Positions 8,056 through 15,787 of a DNA stretch of 31,096 nucleotides are shown here, one piece after another. The position numbers were made by a program, and so were the translations under genes. A model generated the notes under the pieces. The model worked only from the letters and a program-made list of their open reading frames with translations. It was not told the origin of the DNA and did no database searches. Position 1 is the stretch's first letter. Each line of letters begins with the position of its first letter. Origin of the DNA: CAVURW01 sp963743595 (GTDB lineage: Bacteria; Verrucomicrobiota; Verrucomicrobiia; Methylacidiphilales; UBA1321); the NCBI GenBank assembly GCA_963743595.1, contig CAVURW010000262.1, positions 1 through 31,096 on the forward strand. The letters are read 5' to 3'.

Positions 8056-11000
8056 ATGAAACTGCCGCGAGTTCTCTGCCTGCTCTTCGTGATTCCGTCC
8101 GCATGGGCGAATGAATCGAATCCCTACCTCGCCATTAAAGTCGAGCATCCCATCTTAATTCTCAGCGCAAATCCCGCTCTGCCGACTTCCACACAGCTTA
8201 CCGTTACGCCACTGAATTTCCCGCCCAGTGCACGACTCACGTGCGATTGGCACCAAGTGCAAGACGTTCTCAGTCCGATAGCGGCGCAGATGGAAACGAA
8301 GCCGATCAAGTTCAGCTCAACCAGCACGGGAACGACGAACGCGAGCTTTCCGGATTGGGGCGTTTACGAAATTCAAGTCACTGTGACGAATACGGCGAAC
8401 AATCAATCCGCAAGTCAAAACACGTGGGTCAATGTCTGGGACTGTCACTCCCATATTATTGTGAATGAGAAGCCCGATCCGCTCTGCGTCGCGCCCGGCG
8501 TTAATCCCCCACCCGTTCGTACCCTCTCGCCCGACCCCGGTCCGTTTAGTCATCCCCGGCTCTATTGCACGGACGCGGATTGGGAAGACATTAACTCCCG
8601 CTGCACGCAGGGCTTCATTCCAGGGAATGGCTACAAACATTTGCAAGACGATTTGGCGAAGGGGCTCGATTCTGCCTCCTCGGACAATGGCAAATTGATG
8701 GTTGCTTTAGAGGCCTACGCAGACGCCGTTTTTAAAGGGTCGGAGCCCGATTTAACGATGGGAATTCCGAGCGAACAGAAAGAGGGAAAGCCGAATTGGG
8801 AAAATGCGTGGAATCACTTGCGAGGCTTCTCTGGGCAACTCCGGGACGCCAGTTTCGCCGAGTGGGTAAAGATCGATCCCAAGACCGCGCATGGAGACGT
8901 GCCACAGGAGGATCAAGATCGCTTCAAAAAACTGGCTAAGGTGCTCACGGCGCTTTGTCACGAGCTGCTGACGAAAAGCTGGGACGAAAAGACGGGAGAA
9001 TTCCATAAAGATTATCCGATGTTCATCCCCGGCCTGGACCAGATCGGCGATGGCATGCAGGAATTCCAACAAATTGCCCTGGCTTACGACTTCCTGTACC
9101 CGTGGATGGATGAACAGCAACAGCGGGAAACGCGCAATTTCCTCTTTGCGGTAAGTGTCGGTCGGGTAACTGGGGCGCGTTGGTTCGTGCCTCGCGTGAA
9201 TGGCCAGGTCATAAATCACGGCGTCGAGCGAGGAAGCCAACAAAACGGTGACTTCATGAACATAAGCGAAGAGCGGGTGCTCAGTCAGTTGGTGATCGAT
9301 GGCGAGGAGAGTGCCGTCGATCCCCAGATCGTCCAGACCTTCACGACCACGGCAAAACCGGCCGATTACCTCACCTCCGGCAATATCTATCCCTACGATT
9401 GGATGCAGTACGTCGATAACGACAATGGCCGAGACAACCCCGCCAGCAAGCCCTATCCCGCTGGAGGAAACTGGCCCCATGCCCGGAAAGTGGAGGTGGA
9501 TAATCTTCAGCGGATGCTCTGGTGGAATGATGACTGGTACGTCTCGCCATGGGGATTTATGCTAAATCGAGAGGGCTACTACGGCTTTAGCGCTTATGGC
9601 GTCTGGCCGGTTTCGGTGGCATATGCCCGGCACGGTTCCTTCAATATGTTCGTGGGCAGTAGTTTTTATCGGACCGCGCTGCACCTGCTCTACGAGTTAA
9701 ATCCGGGTGAAGCGACCCAGAAATCGCCACATAACTCGAGTAACATTTACCTCTACGATCACCACGATGGAGGGGCCGATTCCCGGCAGGCGCACGTCCT
9801 TATCATGAAGTACATGTACCCGGAAGATCCCGGGGTCGATTACATCTACGAATCGAATGCGCCCTATTTCGAAAGCAGCCCGCAATTTCCATTTGAGATC
9901 GCACTATTTGGGATGGACACCGGCATCCATGGCCAACCAACGACGATGCCTGAAATGGCCCAAGCAAAAGCGCTGCCGTTAACGAAAGTCGATCCCCAAG
10001 AGGGCGTGGTCGTCGCGCGCAGTGGCTGGAATGAGTCCGATATGGAACTCTATTTCGATTGCGGCTGGCCTCATACCGGGCACATGCACGCGGAGAAGAA
10101 CTCGTTCACTTTCTTTGCTCTGGGTCGAGCTTGGGCGATTTCTCCCGGATACCACGTTGTGAGTAATTCCCTTCAATCGACGATTATGGTGCAAGATCCG
10201 GCCTATGCGAACGATCCCCTAACTCACGGCTACATTGGCGAAAGCCCTTGCGATCTGCCCAAAGGCTCGCCCTACCCCTCCTGCTTTCCCACGCCACCAG
10301 GCCACTTAATGGAGGTGGAAGACTCGCCGGATAAGCTCTCTACTTTGATGGTCGGCGACGCGAAAGCGGCATACAATTTTTGCTACAGTAACGACCCGAA
10401 AACGGAGATAACGCCACCCTGGGTACGCGCGGACTTCATGTACCCTGGCTTGTTACCAGATTTGCTCTCTCGCCTGCCAGATCCGATGAACAAGAGCTTC
10501 TTTACGGATCATGTCATTAACGTCGGTTGGCCCGATAAAATCCACACCGGCTTTAACGCCGTAAAATACGCGTATCGCTCGATCGTCTTCGTTCGAGGCG
10601 CGCATCCCTACGTGTTATTCGTGGACGATTTCCGGAAAGACGATACGCCCCGGAATTACCGGTGGTCGATGAATTGCTGTTGGAACTTCGGGCCGCCGGA
10701 CGGCAAGTTTGCCAATGAGCAGGGCAACTCGGTAGATACATCCCTGATGATCGGCCCGGATGCCACGCCGACCCAGGCTACCCTCCTCCACCTACCCGAC
10801 CAAGGCACTGCCGATGGTTTGCCCCGCTTGCTCGTGGAAGATCTCTCGGAAACGGATAACCACGCGCAACCGCCGATAGCCGTCGTCCATCAGCTTCAGA
10901 ACGGCGACATTGAAGAATCGAACCGCCTGTTTATCGATAGAAACAACGTGCTTGAGCCGAATTACAAGATCTTGTTCTACCCCTATCGAACTGGAGAAAC

Positions 11001-11136
11001 GCTACCGGAAACGCACTGGAACACCGCGCACACGCAACTGCAAATTCACCTCCCCGATGGAGCTCTGGACACCTTTACTTTTCAGCGGGATGAAACCGAT
11101 CACCGGACGCGAATCCAGTTTTTCAGAAAAAGGTAG
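8056..11136 (+). CDS. Secreted heparinase II/III-like polysaccharide lyase family protein
   Basis: This is a 1026-residue exported protein. Residues 1-18 form a signal peptide (KLPRVLCLLFVIPSAWA, cleavage before NESN). A beta-rich, Ig-like stretch covers about 25-130. From SHPRLYCTDADWEDI (about 165-180) the protein looks like the alpha-toroid of heparinase II/III and alginate-lyase-type proteins, including YYGFSAYGVWPV. The C-terminal beta-sandwich has HTGHMHAEKNSF at 673-684, then LGRAWAISPGYH, the conserved metal or substrate region of the fold. Such enzymes cleave uronic-acid-containing glycans by elimination. The exact substrate cannot be read from sequence and family loss of activity is possible. 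An AraC regulator lies downstream and may control it. Start ATG is supported by the signal peptide. Confidence 0.8.
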   Translation: MKLPRVLCLLFVIPSAWANESNPYLAIKVEHPILILSANPALPTSTQLTVTPLNFPPSARLTCDWHQVQDVLSPIAAQMETKPIKFSSTSTGTTNASFPDWGVYEIQVTVTNTANNQSASQNTWVNVWDCHSHIIVNEKPDPLCVAPGVNPPPVRTLSPDPGPFSHPRLYCTDADWEDINSRCTQGFIPGNGYKHLQDDLAKGLDSASSDNGKLMVALEAYADAVFKGSEPDLTMGIPSEQKEGKPNWENAWNHLRGFSGQLRDASFAEWVKIDPKTAHGDVPQEDQDRFKKLAKVLTALCHELLTKSWDEKTGEFHKDYPMFIPGLDQIGDGMQEFQQIALAYDFLYPWMDEQQQRETRNFLFAVSVGRVTGARWFVPRVNGQVINHGVERGSQQNGDFMNISEERVLSQLVIDGEESAVDPQIVQTFTTTAKPADYLTSGNIYPYDWMQYVDNDNGRDNPASKPYPAGGNWPHARKVEVDNLQRMLWWNDDWYVSPWGFMLNREGYYGFSAYGVWPVSVAYARHGSFNMFVGSSFYRTALHLLYELNPGEATQKSPHNSSNIYLYDHHDGGADSRQAHVLIMKYMYPEDPGVDYIYESNAPYFESSPQFPFEIALFGMDTGIHGQPTTMPEMAQAKALPLTKVDPQEGVVVARSGWNESDMELYFDCGWPHTGHMHAEKNSFTFFALGRAWAISPGYHVVSNSLQSTIMVQDPAYANDPLTHGYIGESPCDLPKGSPYPSCFPTPPGHLMEVEDSPDKLSTLMVGDAKAAYNFCYSNDPKTEITPPWVRADFMYPGLLPDLLSRLPDPMNKSFFTDHVINVGWPDKIHTGFNAVKYAYRSIVFVRGAHPYVLFVDDFRKDDTPRNYRWSMNCCWNFGPPDGKFANEQGNSVDTSLMIGPDATPTQATLLHLPDQGTADGLPRLLVEDLSETDNHAQPPIAVVHQLQNGDIEESNRLFIDRNNVLEPNYKILFYPYRTGETLPETHWNTAHTQLQIHLPDGALDTFTFQRDETDHRTRIQFFRKR

Positions 11137-11175
11137 GTTCTGGAAAAAGACTTCAGTGTTCGCTAACTTACCTGG

Positions 11176-11955
11176 ATGAAACGTGAATTGCGGTCGTCTA
11201 GCCAAATCAAGCACTGGCTTGAGGTCTGGGGATCTGAACTACACGAACCGGCCCAGTTGGTTCTTATCGGATCGGGAGCCTTATTGCTGCACGCGGCGAT
11301 TCGTTCCCACGAAGTTCCGTTACGCTCCAGCAGCTCCGATGTCGATTTCACCAGTGGCTCGGATCTGGTTCTAGAGAGAGGTTATGATTCCGGCGTTGGA
11401 TCGGCATTTGAGGGCGAGCATGGATGGCATATCAACGTCATGCCAAATTCAGCCCTGGAGGGGTTGTTCGATTGGTACAATCTGCAGGAGTACTGCAAGC
11501 TGTGGGGCGCGATGTGCATGTGGAAAATTCCGGCCCGAAAAATTCGATTCATCCAGATGTACTCTCATCCTGAGCATCCTCAGCGACACCGCTACATCGG
11601 CCACGAAGAGATGTGGGACGCCATCCTCTCCTGCAAGGATTTGAACGAAGTGGAAGAACTTGCGCCAAAATATGGGCACACGCTGCGGAGTCGCCTTCAA
11701 AGTTTACGCATTTGTGGGAAGCGACACGCCCCGAGGCCTAGGCCTCTTGACTCAACTCCTCATCGCACGTACCCTCTCTCATGCAGTCTACCTTCTCGGA
11801 AACAGCCGCTTGGGCCCCAGTTAAGGGCGGTTGGAAGCAGCTTTACGGCTCGTTTCCGGAGTCGGGCATTAGCGTGGAGAGCCACGAGTTTCAATCCCAA
11901 CAACCACTCGATTGGGGTGCCAGTTTTCATCAAGCTAGCCTCGAAATTTGCCTGA
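11176..11955 (+). CDS. Nucleotidyltransferase-like protein, probably frameshifted at its 3' end
   Basis: The first about 170 residues look like a real protein: LVLIGSGALLLHA at about 28-40 and SSSDVDF at about 53-59 resemble the hG[GS] and DxD signatures of the nucleotidyltransferase superfamily. From about residue 170 the open frame becomes proline/arginine-rich and runs 175 bases into the AraC gene in another frame. A different frame from 11685 to a TAG at 11739-11741 gives a natural-looking end, AESPSKFTHLWEATRPEA. The authentic gene therefore probably ends at 11741, with one base lost near 11680-11685 by mutation or sequencing error. Substrate and role are unknown; the motif match is modest, and AbiEii-type toxin or housekeeping transferase are both possible. 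Confidence 0.45.
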   Translation: MKRELRSSSQIKHWLEVWGSELHEPAQLVLIGSGALLLHAAIRSHEVPLRSSSSDVDFTSGSDLVLERGYDSGVGSAFEGEHGWHINVMPNSALEGLFDWYNLQEYCKLWGAMCMWKIPARKIRFIQMYSHPEHPQRHRYIGHEEMWDAILSCKDLNEVEELAPKYGHTLRSRLQSLRICGKRHAPRPRPLDSTPHRTYPLSCSLPSRKQPLGPQLRAVGSSFTARFRSRALAWRATSFNPNNHSIGVPVFIKLASKFA

Positions 11956-12749
11956 ACTGGAAAGGCACCGGCACCGTGCGTAAATCGAATTGCGAAACAT
12001 GTTTTCGCTCGCACACCGTGGGCTTTTATTGCTGTAACGACCAGGAGTTGACCGCCAATCGCTCTTCAGGAGAAGCCCACTCGTTCATTACGGTCGAGTT
12101 CTCGCGGTCTTACGTGATCAGCCAACTCTTTAACCTGGAAGACGCACTCTACCCCACGCTCCGCTCTTGGATTGCCGGTAAATCGTCATCAGAGCCCGGA
12201 GCTGTGGGCGTTATGTCGCCCGGTCAGGAGATCATTTTCCAGGCGCTACGCCAACCGCCGGTGCCCCCCGCTGCACAAAAGCTTTGGTACCAAGCCAAGA
12301 TCCTGGAACTGCTCGCGCAAGTTGCCTTCCAACCAGCCGCTCAAGAAGAGTTTTTCTGCCAACGCCAAAAGCGTGTCTCGCGGGAACGCGTGGAGCGGGT
12401 CATCGCCATCCTGCGCAACAACCTGACCGACCCACCCGATATGGACAAGCTCGGTGCGGAGGTCGGTTGCTCACCATTTTACCTGAGCCGTACGTTCTCT
12501 AAAGAGACCGGGCGCACGATCCCCCAATTTCTACGCCAGATTCGCATGGAGAAAGCGGCCGATTTACTCCTGGCCGGTCGGCACAACGTCACCGAAGCCG
12601 CGATGGAAGTGGGGTACTCCTCGCTCAGCCATTTCAGCAAGGCATTCTGCGAGACGTTCGGCTGCTGCCCGGCGTTGTTTCCCTCCTCCACGGCGTTGAT
12701 TGAGAAGTTCCGGAATCAACGATCCAAGCAGAGCGCACAGCTCTCGTAA
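11781..12749 (+). CDS. AraC-family transcriptional regulator
   Basis: This 322-residue regulator has an N-terminal cupin-like sensing region (about 20-200) and a C-terminal double HTH DNA-binding domain (about 222-312). The first helix-turn-helix is DKLGAEVGCSPFYLSRTFSK and the second covers VTEAAMEVGYSSLSHFSKAF with GCCP following, the family signature. Members usually activate nearby sugar or stress genes; the heparinase-like gene upstream is the obvious candidate target, but this is inference. The start is uncertain because the preceding gene runs into it in another frame. Its TAA directly abuts the stop codon of the convergent gene at 12750. Confidence 0.9.
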   Translation: MQSTFSETAAWAPVKGGWKQLYGSFPESGISVESHEFQSQQPLDWGASFHQASLEICLNWKGTGTVRKSNCETCFRSHTVGFYCCNDQELTANRSSGEAHSFITVEFSRSYVISQLFNLEDALYPTLRSWIAGKSSSEPGAVGVMSPGQEIIFQALRQPPVPPAAQKLWYQAKILELLAQVAFQPAAQEEFFCQRQKRVSRERVERVIAILRNNLTDPPDMDKLGAEVGCSPFYLSRTFSKETGRTIPQFLRQIRMEKAADLLLAGRHNVTEAAMEVGYSSLSHFSKAFCETFGCCPALFPSSTALIEKFRNQRSKQSAQLS

Positions 12750-13058
12750 CTACGGCTTGGCAATAGGACTCGCGGGCTGCTGCTGCGGTGCTTGTAACGG
12801 AATATGAAACGCATCCAGCACCTGAATCGCAGCGGGATCGTTCTCTCCTGTCTTGCGCAGATCCTGCACTAAAGCTTTCAACTTTAGCTCGTGATCCTGC
12901 GCCTCGGGCAGCTTCGTTTGCAATTGCAAGTTTTGGTTCCAGGCTGCCAGGCGATTGTTATTGATTTGGTAACAATCCATACCAATCCAAATGCCTAAGC
13001 AAATGACTAAAAACTGCATGGCCCAAAACGGTGAATAGGTCTTTTTGTTCTCTTCCAT
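12750..13058 (-). CDS. Small membrane-anchored protein, paralog of its upstream neighbour
   Basis: This 102-residue protein has a short cytoplasmic start, one membrane helix at about 11-30, a helical region and a glutamine/proline-rich tail. No family recognised. It shares the layout and the motif NDPAxxxxLxxxxI (NDPAAIQVLDAFHIP) with the protein encoded just upstream, six bases away. Most of it is predicted to lie outside the cytoplasmic membrane. Confidence 0.6.
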   Translation of the reverse strand: MEENKKTYSPFWAMQFLVICLGIWIGMDCYQINNNRLAAWNQNLQLQTKLPEAQDHELKLKALVQDLRKTGENDPAAIQVLDAFHIPLQAPQQQPASPIAKP

Positions 13059-13064
13059 AGAGGT

Positions 13065-13448
13065 CTAGTGATGAGGGGCCGGGGTAGGCGCCGAGCGCGT
13101 GGGTAGATTGACTGGCACGGACATCGGGTAGGCGGTCGGTGGTGGAGCCGTTACAGGGGCGCTAGCTGCCGCAGGGCTATTCGCAGCTGATTCATTTCGT
13201 GAGACATTGATCCCTTGGCGAAGCAAGAGATCCTTGAGCGCCGGATCATTTTGGCTCAAGCGATAAGTCTGAATCGCCACTTGTTTAAAAAGCTCATTCA
13301 TCCGCTCGCCTTCCTGAATAGCGAGCCCCGTTTGCTGCAAATCGGCAGTGGCGCTATTTTCCAGGTGCACAAAATAAACCTGCACAAGGAACGTCGCGCC
13401 GACAAAGAAACTCGTTACATTTAAGATCCAAAATTGAATTCGACTCAT
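13065..13448 (-). CDS. Small membrane-anchored protein with Pro-rich tail
   Basis: This 127-residue protein has one N-terminal membrane helix (about 6-26), an alpha-helical stretch, the motif NDPALKDLLLRQGINV, then a proline/alanine-rich tail ending in HH. It appears paralogous to the next gene of the pair. The open frame extends to a TTG at 13487, but the ATG at 13448 puts the membrane helix at the true N-terminus and leaves a proper divergent gap to mutY that contains an inverted repeat. Function unknown. Confidence 0.6.
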   Translation of the reverse strand: MSRIQFWILNVTSFFVGATFLVQVYFVHLENSATADLQQTGLAIQEGERMNELFKQVAIQTYRLSQNDPALKDLLLRQGINVSRNESAANSPAAASAPVTAPPPTAYPMSVPVNLPTRSAPTPAPHH

Positions 13449-13480
13449 AAGCAAACCGCTGCAAAAGCAAGCTCGGGACG

Positions 13481-13506
13481 GTGACAAACACTCTTATTTT
13501 TGTCAC
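13481..13506. promoter_or_regulatory. Inverted repeat between divergent genes
   Basis: GTGACAAA (13481-13488) and TTTGTCAC (13499-13506) form a perfect 8-bp inverted repeat with a 10-bp spacer, giving half-sites 18 bp apart centre to centre. It lies between the starts of the divergent small membrane gene (13448) and mutY (13526). It could be an operator for a dimeric regulator, or a short stem; no copy elsewhere was noticed. Confidence 0.35.
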
Positions 13507-13525
13507 GCCCAAAATCTCTCTGAAA

Positions 13526-14542
13526 ATGGCTCTACACGCTCCCACTTGGTTACAACGCCACACGCAGTTACTGGAATGGTATCGCACTGCGAAGCGGGAT
13601 TTGCCGTGGCGCCAGTCCGCCGACCCCTACGCCATTACCGTTTCTGAGTTCATGTTGCAGCAGACTCAGGTCATCACGGTCATCCCGTATTACCACCGAT
13701 GGCTTAAGCTTTTCCCGACTTGGTCTCACCTCGCGGAAGCACCCATCGAACAGGTCTTGCATGCTTGGGAGGGGCTGGGTTACTACACCCGGGCGCGCAA
13801 TCTCCATCGACTGGCGCAACAGGTCCGCCAACTCGATGGAGTTTTACCGAGCGACCTGGAGAAACTCCTTCATCTCCCTGGCTTTGGGCCTTACACAGCC
13901 GCTGCTGTCGGCAGCATCGCTTTTGGTCTCGCCGCCGCCGTTCTGGATGGCAACGTGATTCGGGTTCTTGCTCGCTTGGAAAGCATTTCGACACCGATTG
14001 ATCGTCCTGCCGTTCGTAAGCAACTCCAGGAACTTGCCGATTTCTGGCTCGAATCCGGGCTGTCAACGACGCAGTCGCTCGAAAACATTCCCGGCACGCA
14101 CAACCAAGCGGTCATGGAACTCGGGGCCACGCTCTGCGTGCCGCGTAAGCCGCAATGCCTGATCTGCCCGCTCCATTCGAGTTGCACAGGCCGATTCAAT
14201 CCTGAGTCGTTCCCCGTAAAACTACGCACGGCAGCTGTTCTTAAAACGGAAACAATCGCCCTCATTGCCGACCCCGCAAAAGGCCTGCTCGTCTCCCAAG
14301 TTCCTCCCGGCCAAGCCTGGGCCGGGCTGTGGCGCTTCCCTGAGTTCGACCTCGACACGATGACGAAGACCGGCGATCTGCCTTCGATGAAATATGGCAT
14401 CACCAAGTACCGAGTCACTCTCCACGCGATCACTGCTGAACTGAAAAGCCCGCCCAAGCCACCGCTCGAATTTGTCTCCGTGGTCGAATTACGCAGACGC
14501 GCCATGGCGGCACCGCATCGGAAATTGTTCCAGAAGATCTGA
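13526..14542 (+). CDS. mutY: A/G-specific adenine DNA glycosylase MutY
   Basis: This enzyme removes adenine mispaired with 8-oxoguanine in base excision repair. The 338-residue protein shows SEFMLQQTQV with catalytic Glu41, the HhH region LHLPGFGPYTAAAV, catalytic Asp141 in VLDGNV, and the iron-sulphur ligands Cys204, 211, 214 and 220 (C-x6-C-x2-C-x5-C). The C-terminal part (about 225-330) is a NUDIX-like 8-oxoG recognition domain (GLLVSQVPPGQAWAGLWRFP). Length fits the family. A GTG at 13481 would give 15 more residues with no family counterpart; the ATG at 13526 begins exactly where MutY homologues usually do. Confidence 0.93.
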   Translation: MALHAPTWLQRHTQLLEWYRTAKRDLPWRQSADPYAITVSEFMLQQTQVITVIPYYHRWLKLFPTWSHLAEAPIEQVLHAWEGLGYYTRARNLHRLAQQVRQLDGVLPSDLEKLLHLPGFGPYTAAAVGSIAFGLAAAVLDGNVIRVLARLESISTPIDRPAVRKQLQELADFWLESGLSTTQSLENIPGTHNQAVMELGATLCVPRKPQCLICPLHSSCTGRFNPESFPVKLRTAAVLKTETIALIADPAKGLLVSQVPPGQAWAGLWRFPEFDLDTMTKTGDLPSMKYGITKYRVTLHAITAELKSPPKPPLEFVSVVELRRRAMAAPHRKLFQKI

Positions 14543-14605
14543 GCCAAGAACGGAAAATCTCATAGGTGACTTTGAGACGGATCTGTGGTACGGTAATGGG
14601 TAGCT

Positions 14606-14884
14606 ATGGATCAAGTTCCCCTTTATTTAGCGGTATTTTCGATTTCCTTATCGCTGCTTTTCGTGCTCCTGTTTCTCTCGCTGTTTGTGGCTGGGATCGC
14701 GCTTACAATCTTTTGGGTCTTTATGATTATTGATTGCGTCAAAAACGAACCTTCAACGGGAAACGACCGGGTCGTTTGGCTTTTAGTCCTCTTTTTCCTG
14801 CACGTGATTGGGGCGGTCATCTATTACTATGTTCGCAAGGTTCCGAGAGAGAAACTCGAATTCCCAAGCCGACAACTCATCTGA
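14606..14884 (+). CDS. Small membrane protein with PLDc_N domain
   Basis: This 92-residue protein has two membrane helices (about 13-42 and 58-75). The stretch FWVFMIIDCVKNEPS and VVWLLVLFFLHVIGAVIYYY matches the PLDc_N family (phospholipase D/cardiolipin synthase N-terminal-like), which also occurs as a stand-alone small protein. No catalytic HKD domain is attached, so it is not a synthase. Role unknown; it may be a membrane-structure or stress accessory protein. Confidence 0.75.
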   Translation: MDQVPLYLAVFSISLSLLFVLLFLSLFVAGIALTIFWVFMIIDCVKNEPSTGNDRVVWLLVLFFLHVIGAVIYYYVRKVPREKLEFPSRQLI

Positions 14885-15001
14885 CTTGGTTTCGATGGGT
14901 TTCCTACGCTTTCAAGAGCTGCGCCCCGCCTCAATAGCCAGGCTAATACTCTTTCTCCTTACTAGCATAATTTCGGAAATGAGCGAATTTCCTGAAAGTT
15001 T

Positions 15002-15682
15002 ATGTCTAACGAACCTCGAGTCGCACTCATTACGGGTGCTGGAAGTGGAATCGGACGAGCCATCGCTCTCGGGCTTGCCACGATCCCGAACACAACCCTC
15101 TGCTTAGTCGGTCGCCGCTCCCCCGCGCTTTCTCAAACCCGCGACCTGATCAACGCTCAATCGCCGGACATCTCCGTCCATACCTACGAGGCCGATGTCA
15201 GCGTCTCCAGCAACGTGGAGGACGTAGTCGACTCCATCTTGCGCGATTGCTCGCAGATCGATTTCTTGATCAATAACGCCGGCATTTTTCCTCCGAAGAA
15301 AGCGGCTCACCTCACTTCTATTGCCGATTGGGACGCCACACTCGCCACGAATTTGCGCGGGCCATTCTTGCTCATCCGCGCGGTGCTTCCAGGAATGCTC
15401 GACCGCAATTTCGGTCGAATCATCAACGTCAGCGCGCCCATCAAGAACCTGCCCCAAGCTTCCGCTTATTGCGCCTCCAAGGCCGCCCTCGATTCGCTCA
15501 CGAAATCGGTGGCATTTGAGCTCCGAGGGAAGAACATCCTGGTCAACGCCATCGAGCCGCCGTTTTGCGATACGGAAATGCATGTCGGTGGCAAGCTGCC
15601 GGACGTGGTTCTACCGGCGATCATGGAGCTCGTGAACGCGCCCTCCGACGGACCGTTCGGGCGCATCATTAAAATCGACTAG
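15002..15682 (+). CDS. Short-chain dehydrogenase/reductase (SDR)
   Basis: This 226-residue classical SDR has the NAD(P)-binding motif TGAGSGIG (11-18), the structural NNAG (91-94), and a catalytic Ser144, Tyr156 and Lys160 (YCASK). It should reduce or oxidise a carbonyl/hydroxyl group with NAD(P)(H). The substrate is unknown. The C-terminus is slightly short (about 250 residues is usual), and the substrate loop after IEPPFCDTEM is compact. It stands alone, with no partner genes in the same pathway nearby. Confidence 0.88.
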   Translation: MSNEPRVALITGAGSGIGRAIALGLATIPNTTLCLVGRRSPALSQTRDLINAQSPDISVHTYEADVSVSSNVEDVVDSILRDCSQIDFLINNAGIFPPKKAAHLTSIADWDATLATNLRGPFLLIRAVLPGMLDRNFGRIINVSAPIKNLPQASAYCASKAALDSLTKSVAFELRGKNILVNAIEPPFCDTEMHVGGKLPDVVLPAIMELVNAPSDGPFGRIIKID

Positions 15683-15730
15683 GACCGCTGATGACGTCCT
15701 CGTGTTCCCATTGCGATTATTGTTTCCGAA

Positions 15731-15757
15731 TTGACATTTCCCTAACTCAGCTATGTT
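15731..15757 (+). promoter_or_regulatory. Candidate sigma-70 promoter for the glycosyltransferase
   Basis: A perfect TTGACA (15731-15736) is followed after 15 bases by TATGTT (15752-15757), a fair -10 with short spacing. Transcription would start about 25 bases before the GTG at 15788. Confidence 0.35.
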
Positions 15758-15787
15758 CAAGATGACGGACACGTTCCTATTTCACTT

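Noticed and set aside
8752..9480. 242-residue minus-strand ORF
   Set aside because: It is antisense to the heparinase-like gene, which has a signal peptide and conserved motifs.
11176..11741. AbiE-type toxin-antitoxin pair
   Set aside because: A nucleotidyltransferase-like motif is visible, but there is no AbiEi-like antitoxin next to it and the match is weak.
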